Below the pieces are notes generated by a model, which did not search any database, was not told where the DNA came from, and saw nothing but the letters and a program-made list of their open reading frames with translations. A stretch of DNA of 64,000 nt from Acidovorax sp. 107. Its GTDB lineage: Bacteria > Pseudomonadota > Gammaproteobacteria > Burkholderiales > Burkholderiaceae_C. The stretch spans positions 4,048,001 to 4,112,000 of the forward strand of contig NZ_QBTZ01000001.1 in the NCBI RefSeq assembly GCF_003058055.1, written 5' to 3'. Below are positions 35,711 through 45,552 of the stretch, one piece after another; the first letter of the stretch is position 1, and the number at the start of each line of letters is the position of its first letter. Position numbers and translations under genes: made by a program.

Positions 35711-36547
35711 ATGGAGCAGCCACTGCCTCTGCTGCAACGCCGCGAGGGCGCGGTGCTCGTGCTCTCCAACAACAACCCAGCCGCGCGCAATGCGCTGTCG
35801 CCCGCGTTCTACGCGGCGCTGACCGAGGCACTGGCGCAGGCCGAGGCCGACCCCACCGTGGGCGCCATCGTGCTCACGGGCGAAGGCGGGCACTTTTGCG
35901 CGGGTGGTGACTTGCGCCAATTGGCCAAGCGCCGCGAGCTGCCCATCGAAGAACGCCGCGCCAAGCTCGAAGGCCTGCACGACCTGATCCGCACCGTGCG
36001 CGATTGCCGCAAGCCGGTGATCGCGGCGGTGGAGGGCGCTGTCGCTGGTGCTGGCCTGTCGCTGGCGCTGGCCTGCGACATGCTGGTGGCTGCGCGCAAT
36101 GCCGTGTTCTCGGTGGCCTATGTGAAAGTGGGGCTCACGCCCGACGGGGGCGCCACGGCCTTCCTGGCCGAGTTCGTATCGCGCCAGGTGCTGACCGAGC
36201 TGTGCCTCACCGGCGAACGCATCTCGGGCGAGCGGCTGCACGCACTCGGCCCGGTCAACCGACTGGCCGAGCCGGGTGAAGCGCTGACGCAGGCATTGGC
36301 ATTGGCCGCGCAGGTGTCCGCCGGGCCGGACCTGGCCATGGGCCGCATCAAGGCGCTGTGCCGCAGTGCCTACGCGCAGCCACTGGACGACCAGCTGGAG
36401 CTGGAAGCACAGCGCATGGTGCAGTCGCAAGCCACCGAAGAATCCCGCGAAGGCATTGGTGCGTTTCTGGAAAAACGCCCCGCCGATTTCGCCCGCCTGC
36501 GCCAGGTCAATGCCGCTGGCGCGGGTACACAAGACACTACGCAATGA
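35711..36547 (+). CDS. Enoyl-CoA hydratase/isomerase family protein
   Basis: Crotonase-fold protein of 278 residues. The oxyanion-hole segments are GEGGHFCAGGDLRQL and EGAVAGAGLSLALACDMLVAA, and KVGLTPDGGATAFL follows. The ATG at 35711 is chosen; the frame is also open from within the previous gene. Stop overlaps the CoA-transferase start (ATGA). It corresponds to pimE by position, probably acting on unsaturated or branched intermediates that the fused enzyme does not handle. Confidence 0.88.
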   Translation: MEQPLPLLQRREGAVLVLSNNNPAARNALSPAFYAALTEALAQAEADPTVGAIVLTGEGGHFCAGGDLRQLAKRRELPIEERRAKLEGLHDLIRTVRDCRKPVIAAVEGAVAGAGLSLALACDMLVAARNAVFSVAYVKVGLTPDGGATAFLAEFVSRQVLTELCLTGERISGERLHALGPVNRLAEPGEALTQALALAAQVSAGPDLAMGRIKALCRSAYAQPLDDQLELEAQRMVQSQATEESREGIGAFLEKRPADFARLRQVNAAGAGTQDTTQ

Positions 36548-37800
36548 CCTCCACAACCCCCACACCCGCATTGCCAGAGGGCATGGACTTCCCGCTCGAA
36601 GGCGTGCGCGTACTCGATCTCTCGCGCGTGTTTGCCGGGCCGCTGTGCGGCCAGGTGCTGGCCGATTTTGGTGCCGACGTCATCAAGGTGGAACACCCCG
36701 GCCGGGGTGACGACACCCGCGACTGGGGCATGCGCATCGGCAAGACCGAGACCACCTACTACAACAGCATGAACCGCAACAAGCGGTCCATCACGGTGGA
36801 TTTGCAGACGCCCGAAGGCGTGAAGATCATCCGTGACCTGCTGCCGCAGTGTGACGTGGTGGTCCAGAACTTCAAGACCGGCGGCGCCGAGAAGCTGGGC
36901 CTGGGCTACGAGCAGCTCAAGGCCATCAAGCCCGATCTCATCTACTGCTCGGTGGCGGGCTACGACAGCTCCGGCCCCGAGGCCAAGCGCCCCGGCTACG
37001 ACCTGGTGATCCAGGGCGAGGCGGGTCTGATGGCCATCAACGGTGAGGCCAGCCAGCCGCCGCTGAAGTTTGGCGTGGCCGCCGTGGACATGATGACCGG
37101 CATGTATGCGGCGCAGGCCGTGCTGGCCGCACTGTTCCGCCGGGAACGCACAGGCAAGGGCCGCCACATCGAGATGGCGCTGTACGACTGCGGCCTGATG
37201 ATCACCGGCTATTACGGCCTGGACGCCATGCTGCTGGGCCACGATCCGCAGCGTTACGGCAACGCCCACCCGTCCATCGTGCCCTACGGCATGTTCGAGG
37301 CACAGGATGGTCCGCTCATCATCGCCGTGGGCAACAACAGCCAGTTCGACAAGTTCTGCCGCCAGGTGGTGATGCGCCCGGACATCGTGGAAGACCCCCG
37401 TTTTGCCACCAATGTCGAGCGTGCCCGCAATCGACTGACCCTGCTGCCCGAGATGAAGGCGTTGATTGCCAGCTTCCCGCGTGATGTGCTGCTCGAACGC
37501 CTGACCGCTGCGGGCATCCCTTGCGGCCGCGTGGCCGGCCTGCATGAGGCGCTGACCAGCGAGCGCACGCGCCGCGGCGGCCTGTTGCAGGAAATGCCCC
37601 ACCCCGAGGCGGGCACCACGCATGTGTTTGCGCCGCCTTATCGACTCGACGGCCAGCGCCTGCCCATCCGCAACGCACCGCCCACCCTGGGCGCGGCCAC
37701 GCGCGAGGTGCTGCAGCAGCTGCTGCAACTGCCCGAGGCCGAGCTGCAGGCCCTGCGCGACAAGGGTGTGCTCACGCTGCCCGACCCACAACAACATTGA
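36544..37800 (+). CDS. CaiB/BaiF family CoA-transferase (family III)
   Basis: Moves CoA between carboxylic acids, here probably activating the acid substrate with succinyl-CoA or another donor. It has 418 residues with RVLDLSRVFAGPLCGQVLADFGADVIKVEHP at the N-terminus, KRSITVDLQTPEG, and the catalytic Asp215 in EMALYDCG. ATGA overlap with the hydratase gene. The presence of both a CoA-transferase and an AMP-forming ligase (40.0 kb) gives the cluster two ways of making the CoA ester. Another possibility is that the transferase serves a different acid of the same pathway. Confidence 0.9.
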   Translation: MTSTTPTPALPEGMDFPLEGVRVLDLSRVFAGPLCGQVLADFGADVIKVEHPGRGDDTRDWGMRIGKTETTYYNSMNRNKRSITVDLQTPEGVKIIRDLLPQCDVVVQNFKTGGAEKLGLGYEQLKAIKPDLIYCSVAGYDSSGPEAKRPGYDLVIQGEAGLMAINGEASQPPLKFGVAAVDMMTGMYAAQAVLAALFRRERTGKGRHIEMALYDCGLMITGYYGLDAMLLGHDPQRYGNAHPSIVPYGMFEAQDGPLIIAVGNNSQFDKFCRQVVMRPDIVEDPRFATNVERARNRLTLLPEMKALIASFPRDVLLERLTAAGIPCGRVAGLHEALTSERTRRGGLLQEMPHPEAGTTHVFAPPYRLDGQRLPIRNAPPTLGAATREVLQQLLQLPEAELQALRDKGVLTLPDPQQH

Positions 37801-37815
37801 CAGGAGACTCCCCCC

Positions 37816-38814
37816 ATGCGATCCATTTCCCGCCGCGCCATCCTGACCACCGTGGCTGCCCTGGCCCCCTTGGCTGTCCCCGGCATGATGTCGGCAGCCC
37901 ATGCGCAGGCCTGGCCTGCCAAGCCCATCAAGCTGATCGTGCCGTACCAGGCGGGTGGCGCCACGGACATTACCGCCCGCACGCTGGGCGAGAAGCTCTC
38001 GACCCGTCTGGGCCAGCCTGTGCTCGTGGACAACCGCGGCGGAGCCGGCGGCGTGACCGGTACCGACCAGGCGCTCAAGTCGCCAGCCGACGGCTACACC
38101 CTGCTGGTGTCCCTGGGCACCACCATGCTCATCAACCAGTTCCTGTACGACCGCCTGCCTTACCAGCCGCAAAAAGATCAGGCCCTCATCACGCAGATCG
38201 CGCTGGCGCCGGTGGTGCTGCTGGTCAACCCGCAGCTGCCGGTCAACAACGCGTCGGAGCTGATGGCCTACATCGACCGCAACAAGGGCAAGATCGCCTA
38301 TGGCTCGTGGGGCATGGGTTCGTACGCCCACCTGGCGGGTGCATGGCTGTCCGACAAGCACAAGGCCGACATGAACCATGTGGCCTACAAGGGCGAGGCC
38401 CCCATGCTGCAGGACCTCGTGGGTGGGCAGTTCCAGATGGCGTTTGCCAGCCTGCAGTCGGCCCGGCCGTACATCGAATCGGGCCGCCTCAAGCCACTGG
38501 CCGTGACCGGCGCGCAGCGCATGGACGCACTGCCCAAGGTGGCCACTATGGCCGAGCAGGGTATCAAGGACGAGGTCTTCCAGGTGACGGGCTGGGTGGG
38601 CATGAGCGCACCTGCCAAGACGCCGCCTGAAGTGGTCGCCCGGCTCGGCGCCGAGCTGCAGGCCGTGATCGCGATGCCCGAAGTGCGCGAGCGCATCCAG
38701 CAGATGGGCTTCATCCCTGTGGGCAGCAGCCCCGAGCAGTTCAACGCGCAGTTCAAGAAGGACGCACCGGTGTGGGAGCGCGTGGTGAAGGTCTCTGGCG
38801 CGAAACTAGATTGA
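37816..38814 (+). CDS. Tripartite tricarboxylate (Bug) family periplasmic receptor, first
   Basis: Extracytoplasmic solute receptor of 332 residues. It has a twin-arginine-like signal (SISRRAIL...AHAQ) and then the Bug signature WPAKPIKLIVPYQAGGATDITAR, VDNRGGAGGVTG, and KIAYGSWGMGSYAHLAG. Ribosome site AGGAGA. No TctA or TctB membrane partner is nearby, so it must share a transporter encoded elsewhere or act as a sensor. Ligand is likely a carboxylate, consistent with the dicarboxylate-like pathway around it. Confidence 0.9.
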   Translation: MRSISRRAILTTVAALAPLAVPGMMSAAHAQAWPAKPIKLIVPYQAGGATDITARTLGEKLSTRLGQPVLVDNRGGAGGVTGTDQALKSPADGYTLLVSLGTTMLINQFLYDRLPYQPQKDQALITQIALAPVVLLVNPQLPVNNASELMAYIDRNKGKIAYGSWGMGSYAHLAGAWLSDKHKADMNHVAYKGEAPMLQDLVGGQFQMAFASLQSARPYIESGRLKPLAVTGAQRMDALPKVATMAEQGIKDEVFQVTGWVGMSAPAKTPPEVVARLGAELQAVIAMPEVRERIQQMGFIPVGSSPEQFNAQFKKDAPVWERVVKVSGAKLD

Positions 38815-38815
38815 C

Positions 38816-38940
38816 ACCCCCCTGAGTCGCTTCGCGCCTTCCCCCCGCTCTCGCAACGCTGCGCGTTGCGGGCAGGGGGACGCAGCCAGCGCGGCGGGGC
38901 GGCCCTTGCGCGGCTGCCCACGCCTGGGCAGCGCCGGTTA
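38816..38940 (-). repeat. Dispersed repeat family 2, copy 4 (long form)
   Basis: On the minus strand it carries GCCGCGCAAGGGCCGCCCCG, then CTGGCTGCGTCCCCC, an insert with a GCAACGCGCAGCGTTGC palindrome, and GCGAAGCGACTCAGGGGGG. It starts directly after the stop of the first Bug gene. It shares its left end with copy 5 and its right end with copies 1 and 2. Confidence 0.75.
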
Positions 38941-38988
38941 CGTCGGGTGTGGGCCAGCACAAAAGCTGAAAGTAAAAACGGATCTCTG

Positions 38989-40002
38989 ATGACGAAACAA
39001 TGTCTTTTTCCCGCCGCCTTTTCGCGTCGCGCAGTGCTTGCAACGGCTGCGGCTGTGTCGGTGCTTGGCCTGTTGGGCACGGCCCCGGCACACGCCCAGG
39101 CCTGGCCCAACAAGATGATCAAGCTCGTGGTGCCCTTCCCGGCGGGCGGCCCCACCGACACGGCCTCGCGCATCGTCGGCCAGAAGCTGGCCGAGCGGCT
39201 GAAGCAGCCCGTGGTGGTGGAGAACCGAGCGGGTGCGTCGGGCTCGATTGCCGCGCAACAGATCGCCAAGACCCCTGGCGACGGCTACACGCTGATGATG
39301 CTGGCCACGCCGACGCTGCTGGCGCCGCACTTGTATAAAAAGGCGGGCTACGACACCACCAAGGATTTCGTGTCCGTGGCCACGGTGTACGACCTGCCCA
39401 TCGTGGTGGTGGTCAACCCGGCGCAGATGCCCACCGTGACCGATCTACAAAAGCTCATCACCCATGCCAAGGCGCGGCCGGGGCAGCTCAACTACACCTC
39501 CTCGGGCGTGGGCAGCTTTGGCCACCTGAGCATGGAGCTGCTCAAGCAGCTGGGCCAATTTGAGATGGAGCATGTGCCTTACAAAGGCGGTGTACCCGCC
39601 ATCACCGACACGCTGGGCGGCCAGGTGCCCATGATGTATGCCGACCTCGTGGCGGCGCTGCCCCATATCCAGACGGGCAAGCTGCGTGCGATTGCCGTGG
39701 GCTCGCCGCAGCGCGTGGGCGTGATCCCCAATGTGCCCACCATCGCCGAGCAGGGCTTCAAGGGCTTTGATGCCGTGTCGTGGGGCGGCCTGATGGCCCC
39801 GCCCGGTACGCCCAAGGACGTGGTCGACCGCATCAGCACCGAAGTCAAGGCCATCCTGGCCGACAAGGAAGTGCAGGACAAGCTGCTCAACGCCGGTGCC
39901 ATCGCCAACTACCAAGGCCCGGACCAGATGGCCAAGCGCGTGCGTGGCGATTACGCCAAGTGGGGCCAGGTGATCCGCGACAAGGGCATCACGTTCGAGT
40001 AA
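38989..40002 (+). CDS. Tripartite tricarboxylate (Bug) family periplasmic receptor, second
   Basis: Receptor of 337 residues with a twin-arginine-like signal (FSRRAVLATAAAV...AHAQ), then WPNKMIKLVVPFPAGGPTDTASR, VVENRAGASGSIAAQQ, and YTSSGVGSFGHLSMEL. I chose the ATG at 38989. The ribosome site is weak, and the frame is open from 38866 through the preceding repeat. Nine bases separate it from the ligase gene. Ligand unknown. Confidence 0.9.
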   Translation: MTKQCLFPAAFSRRAVLATAAAVSVLGLLGTAPAHAQAWPNKMIKLVVPFPAGGPTDTASRIVGQKLAERLKQPVVVENRAGASGSIAAQQIAKTPGDGYTLMMLATPTLLAPHLYKKAGYDTTKDFVSVATVYDLPIVVVVNPAQMPTVTDLQKLITHAKARPGQLNYTSSGVGSFGHLSMELLKQLGQFEMEHVPYKGGVPAITDTLGGQVPMMYADLVAALPHIQTGKLRAIAVGSPQRVGVIPNVPTIAEQGFKGFDAVSWGGLMAPPGTPKDVVDRISTEVKAILADKEVQDKLLNAGAIANYQGPDQMAKRVRGDYAKWGQVIRDKGITFE

Positions 40003-40010
40003 GTTGGGCC

Positions 40011-41576
40011 ATGACCAACACCACTGCCTCTGCCCCTTTTCCCCCGTTCCGCCGGGTCTCCGATCTGCTGCGTGACAACGCGCAGCAGCGCCCGCAGGCC
40101 AATGCCTTGGCCGATGACGACTCCGCGCTGGACTGGGCCGCGCTCGATGCCCTGGTGGACCGCGTGGCCGCATCGTTGCAGCAGACGGGCCTGCAGTCGG
40201 GCGATGTGGTGGCCGTGTGCGCTGCGTCGTCGGTGCGCTATGCCGCCGTGTACCTGGGCGCCCTGCGTGCGGGGGTGGTGGTGGCACCGCTGGCGCCGTC
40301 CGTCACGCCCGAGGCCATGGCGTCCATGCTGGGCGATGCCCAGGCGCGCCTGCTGTTTGCCGATGCGCAGGGCAGGGCGGCGGTGCCGCCTGCGGTGATG
40401 GAAGGCGCCGGTGCGCTGCCGCTTGTGGCGCTGGACGACGCGGGTGCGGGCACGCCGTGGAGCGAATGGCTTGCCCCTGAAGGCGCGGCGCCGCAGCCGG
40501 TGGACGTGGGGCCCGAGCACCCGTTCAACATCATTTATTCCTCCGGCACCACCGGCAACCCCAAGGGCATCGTGCAGTCGCACGGCATGCGCTGGGCACA
40601 TCTGGTGCGTGGCCTGGCGCAGGGCTACGGTCCGGACAGCGTCACGCTGCTGGCCACGCCGCTGTATTCCAACACCACGCTGGTGTCGTTCTTCCCCGGC
40701 CTGTGCTGGGGCGGCAGCGTGCTGCTGATGCCAAAGTTCGATGCACTGTGCTACCTGCAGACCGCGCAGCAGATCCGCGCCACGCATTCCATGCTGGTGC
40801 CGGTGCAATACCAGCGCATCATGGCGCTGCCGCAGTTTGGTGAATTCGACCTGTCGTCCTTTCGCGCCAAGTTCTGCACCAGCGCGCCGTTCCGCGCCGA
40901 GCTGAAAGCCGACATCCTGGCGCGCTGGCCGGGCGCGCTGTACGAGTTCTATGGCATGACCGAAGGCGGCGGCACCTGCATCCTGGCGGCGCACGAGCAC
41001 CCGGACAAGCTGCACACCGTGGGCCAGCCGGCCTCCACCAGTGACATCCGCCTGATCGATGAAGAAGGAAACGAGTTGCCGCCTGGTGCCACCGGCGAGG
41101 TGGTGGGCCACTCGCCCGGCATGATGACCGGCTACCACCGGCAGCCCGACAAGACGCGCGAGGCCGAGTGGTTTGACGCCACCGGCAAGCGCTTCATCCG
41201 CACGGGCGACGTGGGCCGGTTTGACGCGCAGGGCTTTCTGACCCTGCTGGACCGCCGCAAGGACATGGTCATCAGTGGCGGCTTCAATATCTACCCCAGC
41301 GACCTCGAAGCCGAGCTGCGCAAGCACCCCGCTGTGGAGGACGTGGCCGTGACCGGCGTGCCCTCCGAACAGTGGGGCGAGACGCCGGTAGCCTTTGTGT
41401 GCCGCCGACCGGGCGCTACCGAAGACGCCGCCCAGATCATGGGGTGGTACAACGCCCGGGCGGGCAAGACACAGCGGCTGGCCGCACTGCATTTCATCGA
41501 CGAGCTGCCGCGCAGCGCCATCGGCAAGGTGCTCAAGCGCGAGCTGCGCGACCTGCACCGCACGCTGTCGCACTGA
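40011..41576 (+). CDS. AMP-binding acyl-CoA synthetase
   Basis: Activates a carboxylic acid to its CoA thioester through an acyl-adenylate. It has 521 residues with the P-loop [11 protein letters not shown] starting at 176, the adenylate motif [24 protein letters not shown], and the C-terminal catalytic Lys506 in [11 protein letters not shown]. By position it would be the PimA equivalent of the cluster. The acid is not determined by sequence reading. Confidence 0.9.
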   Translation: MTNTTASAPFPPFRRVSDLLRDNAQQRPQANALADDDSALDWAALDALVDRVAASLQQTGLQSGDVVAVCAASSVRYAAVYLGALRAGVVVAPLAPSVTPEAMASMLGDAQARLLFADAQGRAAVPPAVMEGAGALPLVALDDAGAGTPWSEWLAPEGAAPQPVDVGPEHPFNIIYSSGTTGNPKGIVQSHGMRWAHLVRGLAQGYGPDSVTLLATPLYSNTTLVSFFPGLCWGGSVLLMPKFDALCYLQTAQQIRATHSMLVPVQYQRIMALPQFGEFDLSSFRAKFCTSAPFRAELKADILARWPGALYEFYGMTEGGGTCILAAHEHPDKLHTVGQPASTSDIRLIDEEGNELPPGATGEVVGHSPGMMTGYHRQPDKTREAEWFDATGKRFIRTGDVGRFDAQGFLTLLDRRKDMVISGGFNIYPSDLEAELRKHPAVEDVAVTGVPSEQWGETPVAFVCRRPGATEDAAQIMGWYNARAGKTQRLAALHFIDELPRSAIGKVLKRELRDLHRTLSH

Positions 41577-41608
41577 TCGATTTCCTGTTTTTTCAGAAAG
41601 ACCCAACC

Positions 41609-42358
41609 ATGAAGATCCTCGTTCCCGTGAAACGCGTGGTGGACTACAACGTGAAGGTCCGCGTGAAGTCGGACAACACGGGTGTGGACATCGCCAACGT
41701 GAAGATGAGCATGAACCCCTTTGACGAAATCGCCGTTGAAGAGGCCGTGCGCCTGAAAGAAAAAGGCCTGGTGACCGAAGTCATCGCTGTTTCCTGCGGC
41801 GTGGCCCAATGCCAGGAAACCCTGCGCACTGCCATGGCCATTGGCGCCGACCGCGCCATCCTGGTGGAGACCGATGCCGAACTGCAGCCCCTGGCTGTGG
41901 CCAAGCTCTTGAAGGCCCTGGTGGACAAAGAACAACCTGGCCTTGTGATCCTGGGCAAGCAAGCCATCGACGACGACGCCAACCAGACCGGCCAGATGCT
42001 GGCGGCCCTGGCCGACCTGCCCCAGGCCACGTTCGCCAACAAGGTTGAACTGGCTGCCGACAAGGTCAGCGTGACCCGCGAAGTGGACGGCGGCCTGGAA
42101 ACCCTGGCCCTGACACTGCCCGCCGTCATCACCACCGACCTGCGCCTGAACGAACCCCGCTACGTCACCTTGCCCAACATCATGAAGGCCAAGAAGAAGC
42201 AGCTGGACACCGTCAAGCCAGAAGACCTGGGTGTGGACGTAACCCCGCGCCTGAAGACCCTGAAGGTGACCGAACCCGCCAAGCGCGGCGCAGGCATCAA
42301 GGTGGCCGACGTGGCCGCCTTGGTCGATAAGCTCAAGAACGAAGCAAAAGTCATCTAA
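41609..42358 (+). CDS. etfB: Electron transfer flavoprotein beta subunit
   Basis: Soluble ETF subunit of 249 residues that binds AMP and takes electrons from acyl-CoA dehydrogenases. N-terminus [20 protein letters not shown], the recognition-loop region [11 protein letters not shown], and [20 protein letters not shown]. The ATG at 41609 has a weak upstream ribosome site; the open frame continues upstream only as an overlap with the ligase gene. Next gene starts 12 bases later. Confidence 0.96.
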   Translation: MKILVPVKRVVDYNVKVRVKSDNTGVDIANVKMSMNPFDEIAVEEAVRLKEKGLVTEVIAVSCGVAQCQETLRTAMAIGADRAILVETDAELQPLAVAKLLKALVDKEQPGLVILGKQAIDDDANQTGQMLAALADLPQATFANKVELAADKVSVTREVDGGLETLALTLPAVITTDLRLNEPRYVTLPNIMKAKKKQLDTVKPEDLGVDVTPRLKTLKVTEPAKRGAGIKVADVAALVDKLKNEAKVI

Positions 42359-42370
42359 GGAGAACAAGAA

Positions 42371-43303
42371 ATGACAACACTCGTTATTGCTGAACACAAC
42401 AACGCGTCCATCAAGGGCGCCACGCTGAACACCGTCACGGCCGCAGTGGCCTGCGGCGGCGAAGTGCACGTACTGGTGGCCGGCCACAACGCCGGTGCAG
42501 CCGCACAAGCGGCCGCCCAGATCGCCGGAGTTGCCAAGGTCATCCACGCCGACGCAGCAGGCCTGGAGCACGGCCTGGCAGAAAACGTGGCCGCCCAGGT
42601 CCTGGCCATTGCCTCCAACTACAGCCACATCCTCTTCCCCGCCACTGCCAGCGGCAAGAACATCGCCCCCCGCGTGGCCGCCAAGCTCGATGTCGCCCAG
42701 ATCAGCGACATCACCAAGGTCGTCTCTCCCGACACCTTCGAGCGCCCCATCTACGCCGGCAACGCCATCGCCACCGTGCAAAGCCAAGATGCCGTCAAGG
42801 TCATCACCGTGCGCACCACCGGCTTTGACGCCGCAGCCGCCACCGGTGGCAGCGCCGCTGTTGAAACCGCTGCTGCCGCAGCAGACGCCGGCAAGAGCAG
42901 CTTTGTGGGCAGCGAAATCGCCAAGAGCGACCGCCCTGAGCTGACAGCTGCCAAGATCATCGTCTCCGGTGGCCGGGCGCTGGGCAGCAAAGAAAAGTTC
43001 GACGAAGTCATGACCCCGCTGGCCGACAAGCTGGGCGCGGCTCTCGGTGCCAGCCGTGCGGCGGTGGACGCAGGCTACGCCCCCAACGACTGGCAAGTGG
43101 GCCAGACGGGCAAGATCGTGGCACCGCAGCTGTACATCGCGGCCGGTATCTCGGGTGCCATCCAGCACTTGGCGGGTATGAAGGATTCGAAGGTGATCGT
43201 GGCGATCAACAAGGACCCTGAGGCACCGATCTTCAGCGTGGCTGACTATGGGCTGGAAGCGGATCTGTTCGCGGCTGTGCCGGAATTGGTCAAGGCGCTC
43301 TGA
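42371..43303 (+). CDS. etfA: Electron transfer flavoprotein alpha subunit
   Basis: FAD-binding ETF subunit of 310 residues. It passes electrons on to ETF-ubiquinone oxidoreductase. The C-terminal FAD domain is clear: [51 protein letters not shown]. Ribosome site AAGGAG. The pair serves the acyl-CoA dehydrogenases of this cluster and probably the whole cell. A family 1 repeat follows. Confidence 0.96.
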   Translation: MTTLVIAEHNNASIKGATLNTVTAAVACGGEVHVLVAGHNAGAAAQAAAQIAGVAKVIHADAAGLEHGLAENVAAQVLAIASNYSHILFPATASGKNIAPRVAAKLDVAQISDITKVVSPDTFERPIYAGNAIATVQSQDAVKVITVRTTGFDAAAATGGSAAVETAAAAADAGKSSFVGSEIAKSDRPELTAAKIIVSGGRALGSKEKFDEVMTPLADKLGAALGASRAAVDAGYAPNDWQVGQTGKIVAPQLYIAAGISGAIQHLAGMKDSKVIVAINKDPEAPIFSVADYGLEADLFAAVPELVKAL

Positions 43304-43343
43304 GCCCCCGCAGATCACAGGCACAGCCCACTCGATGAGATCT

Positions 43344-43412
43344 GGTTGCTACTAAAAATAGAGCTATCAGCGCTTAATGCATAAGCGCTGAGGCTGTTTT
43401 ATGCCTAAAAAT
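43344..43412 (+). repeat. Dispersed repeat family 1, copy H
   Basis: GGTTGCTACTAAAAATAGAG, then CTATCAGCGCTTAATGCATA and AGCGCTGAGGCTGTTTT. One of the best conserved copies, with the inverted AGCGCT-TAATGCATA-AGCGCT centre. Lies between etfA and the third Bug gene. Confidence 0.8.
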
Positions 43413-43429
43413 TAGCAGGAGACAAAACC

Positions 43430-44413
43430 ATGAGCACATTCCTTTCCCGTCGCAGGCTGGTCCAGGCCACCGGCGCAGCGCTGGCCGGTGCGGCATTGCC
43501 AGCACTGGCCCAAACCAGTTGGCCCAGCCGCCCGATTCGCATCATCGTGCCTTACACGGCGGGTGGGTTCACCGACCAGATGGCGCGTCTGCTGACGGTG
43601 GGCCTGCAAAAGCAATTCGGTCAGCCGGTTGTCATCGACAACAAACCCGGTGCGAACAGCATCATCGGCGTGGATGCCGTCGCCAAGTCCGCCCCGGACG
43701 GTCACACCTTTGGCGTGGTCATTCCGGCCTTTACCGCCAACACCACGCTCTACCCCAAGCTGCCCTACAACCCGCGCAAGGACCTGATGGGGGTATCGCT
43801 GCTGGGGGTTTCTCCGTTGGTGGCCGCAGTGGCGCCCAATGCCCCGTTCAAGACGGTGAAGGAACTCGTGGCCTATGCCAAGGCCAACCCGGGCAAGGTG
43901 AGCTTTGCTTCTTCAGGCACAGGCTCGGCTGCGCACCTGACCAGCGAGTTGCTCAAGTCACTGACCAAGACCTTCATGGTTCACATTCCTTACCGTGGCG
44001 CAGCCCCGGCGCTGACGGACTTGCTCGGCGGCCAGGTGCCCTTGTTCCTCGACCCTCCGCCCAACCTGATCCAGCCCGCCAAGGCAGGCCGCATCACCCT
44101 TATCGGCGTGGCCAGCGAAAAGCGCTTGCCCATGTTGCCTGACGTGCCGACCTTCATCGAGCAAGGCGTGCCCGGCATGCTGGGCAGTACCTGGGCCAGC
44201 ATGATTGCACCCGCGGGGACGCCGCGCGACATCGTCAAGCGCATGTCGGACGCGGTGAACGCCATCATCCAGAGTGATGAAACCAAGGCCAAACTCGACA
44301 CCATGGGCACCTTTGGTGAAGGCACCACGCCCGAGGCGTGCGACGCCTTTTTGGCAGCCGAAACGACCAAGTGGGGCAAGGTGATCCGCGACGCGGGTGT
44401 CACGCTGGACTGA
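43430..44413 (+). CDS. Tripartite tricarboxylate (Bug) family periplasmic receptor, third
   Basis: Receptor of 327 residues. Signal sequence SRRRLVQATGAALAGAALPALAQ, then WPSRPIRIIVPYTAGGFTDQMAR, VIDNKPGANSIIGVDAVAKS and KVSFASSGTGSAAHLTSEL. Ribosome site AGGAGA at 43414. It is separated from etfA by a repeat, so it may have its own promoter or end the cluster. No TctAB partner is nearby. Confidence 0.9.
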   Translation: MSTFLSRRRLVQATGAALAGAALPALAQTSWPSRPIRIIVPYTAGGFTDQMARLLTVGLQKQFGQPVVIDNKPGANSIIGVDAVAKSAPDGHTFGVVIPAFTANTTLYPKLPYNPRKDLMGVSLLGVSPLVAAVAPNAPFKTVKELVAYAKANPGKVSFASSGTGSAAHLTSELLKSLTKTFMVHIPYRGAAPALTDLLGGQVPLFLDPPPNLIQPAKAGRITLIGVASEKRLPMLPDVPTFIEQGVPGMLGSTWASMIAPAGTPRDIVKRMSDAVNAIIQSDETKAKLDTMGTFGEGTTPEACDAFLAAETTKWGKVIRDAGVTLD

Positions 44414-44448
44414 GAAGGCGTGCACCGGCCTGGCCTGATGGCCGGGAT

Positions 44449-45363
44449 TTACGCGTAGCGCTTGGCCCGCAGGTTTTCCTTCATCTGCTGCAGGATGGGC
44501 TGCAGCGAGCTGCCAATGCGCAGTGCTACGCAGGTGGCCAGCACGTCGATGATGAGCAGGTGCATGAGGCGGGACACCATGGGGCTGTAGCGGTCGTAGC
44601 CCTCGGGGTGGTCGGCCGCCAGGTGGATCTGGCAGGTGCTGGCCAGGGGCGAGCCGCTGGCGGTGATGACGATGGTGGTGGCACCGTTGCGGCGGGCGAT
44701 GTCTGCCGCGTCCATCAGGTCGCGGGTGCGGCCCGAGTTGGAGATGATCACCGCGCAGTCGCCCGGGCCCAGCAGGGTGGCGCTCATCACCTGCATGTGG
44801 CCGTCGCTGCTGGAGATGGAGGTTACGCCCAGGCGAAAGAACTTGTGCTGCGCGTCCTGCGCCACGATGCCCGAGTTGCCCACGCCGTAGAACTCGATGC
44901 GCTTGCCCTTCTTCCAGGTGTCTGCAATCGCGTCGGCCGCGCGCTCGATGGCCACGGTGCTGGCCGCGTTGCGGTATTGCAGGAAGGCCGCCACGGCGTT
45001 GTCCACCACCTTCACCAGCACGTCGCCTGTCTTGTCGTCGGCATCCACACTGCGGTGGATGAAGGGCACGCCCTCGCTCACGCTGCCAGCCAGCTTCAGC
45101 TTGAAGTCCGCCAGCCCGTCGTAGCCCATGCTGCGGCAAAAGCGCACCACGGTGGGCTTGCTCACATGCGCGCGCTCGGCCAGCTCACGCACGGGCAGAC
45201 GGGCAAAGGTGCGCGGGTCGGTCAGCACCAGCTTGGCCACGCGCTGTTCGGCGGGGGCCAGCGAGGGCAGGGAGGCGGTGATGCGGTCGAGCATGTCAGT
45301 CTGTGAAGGCGGGGCAGGCTGCGCAGGGGCCTTTGAAAAAGGGGCTTGGACGGGACGCTCCAT
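44449..45363 (-). CDS. hexR: HexR-like regulator (RpiR family, SIS domain)
   Basis: DNA-binding repressor of 304 residues. The N-terminal RpiR helix-turn-helix (VRELAERAHVSKPTVVRFCR) precedes DFKLKLAGSVSEG. A SIS sugar-phosphate domain covers about 150-290, with RIEFYGVGNSGIVAQDAQHK and ISNSGRTRDLMDAA. DAQHKFFRLGV and HMQVMSATLL agree with HexR, which responds to KDPG, more than with other RpiR proteins. It diverges from an Afu-type transporter and tal. HexR-type palindromes precede gtsA and lie between zwf and pgi in this window. The first ~30 residues are a Pro/Ala-rich extension. Confidence 0.82.
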   Translation of the reverse strand: MERPVQAPFSKAPAQPAPPSQTDMLDRITASLPSLAPAEQRVAKLVLTDPRTFARLPVRELAERAHVSKPTVVRFCRSMGYDGLADFKLKLAGSVSEGVPFIHRSVDADDKTGDVLVKVVDNAVAAFLQYRNAASTVAIERAADAIADTWKKGKRIEFYGVGNSGIVAQDAQHKFFRLGVTSISSSDGHMQVMSATLLGPGDCAVIISNSGRTRDLMDAADIARRNGATTIVITASGSPLASTCQIHLAADHPEGYDRYSPMVSRLMHLLIIDVLATCVALRIGSSLQPILQQMKENLRAKRYA

Positions 45364-45404
45364 CTGGCTGCGGTCAGCGCGGTGGCGGGGCCATCTGCAT
45401 TTAA

Positions 45405-45419
45405 TGTAACTCGGTTCCC
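45405..45419. promoter_or_regulatory. Weak HexR-like site upstream of hexR
   Basis: TGTAACTCGGTTCCC retains the left arm TGTAA and part of the right arm of the HexR palindrome, in the 189-base divergent region between hexR and the transporter gene at 45553. Only a marginal match; the region has no other clear operator. Confidence 0.25.
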
Positions 45420-45552
45420 AAACCTGCGGGGCCCGCGCAATCCCTGCCTTTCAACCTGCTTGCACCGACCCTGGGCGTTTCCCCCCTGGCCCGGGCGGGC
45501 CCTGCACGCATAGCATCCTCCATCACGTTATCCAGATACTGAGGAGCCTTCC

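Noticed and set aside
38821..38940. Possible promoter or protein-coding start of the second Bug gene within the repeat
   Set aside because: The open frame through the repeat has no signal peptide context, whereas the ATG at 38989 is followed by a proper signal sequence.
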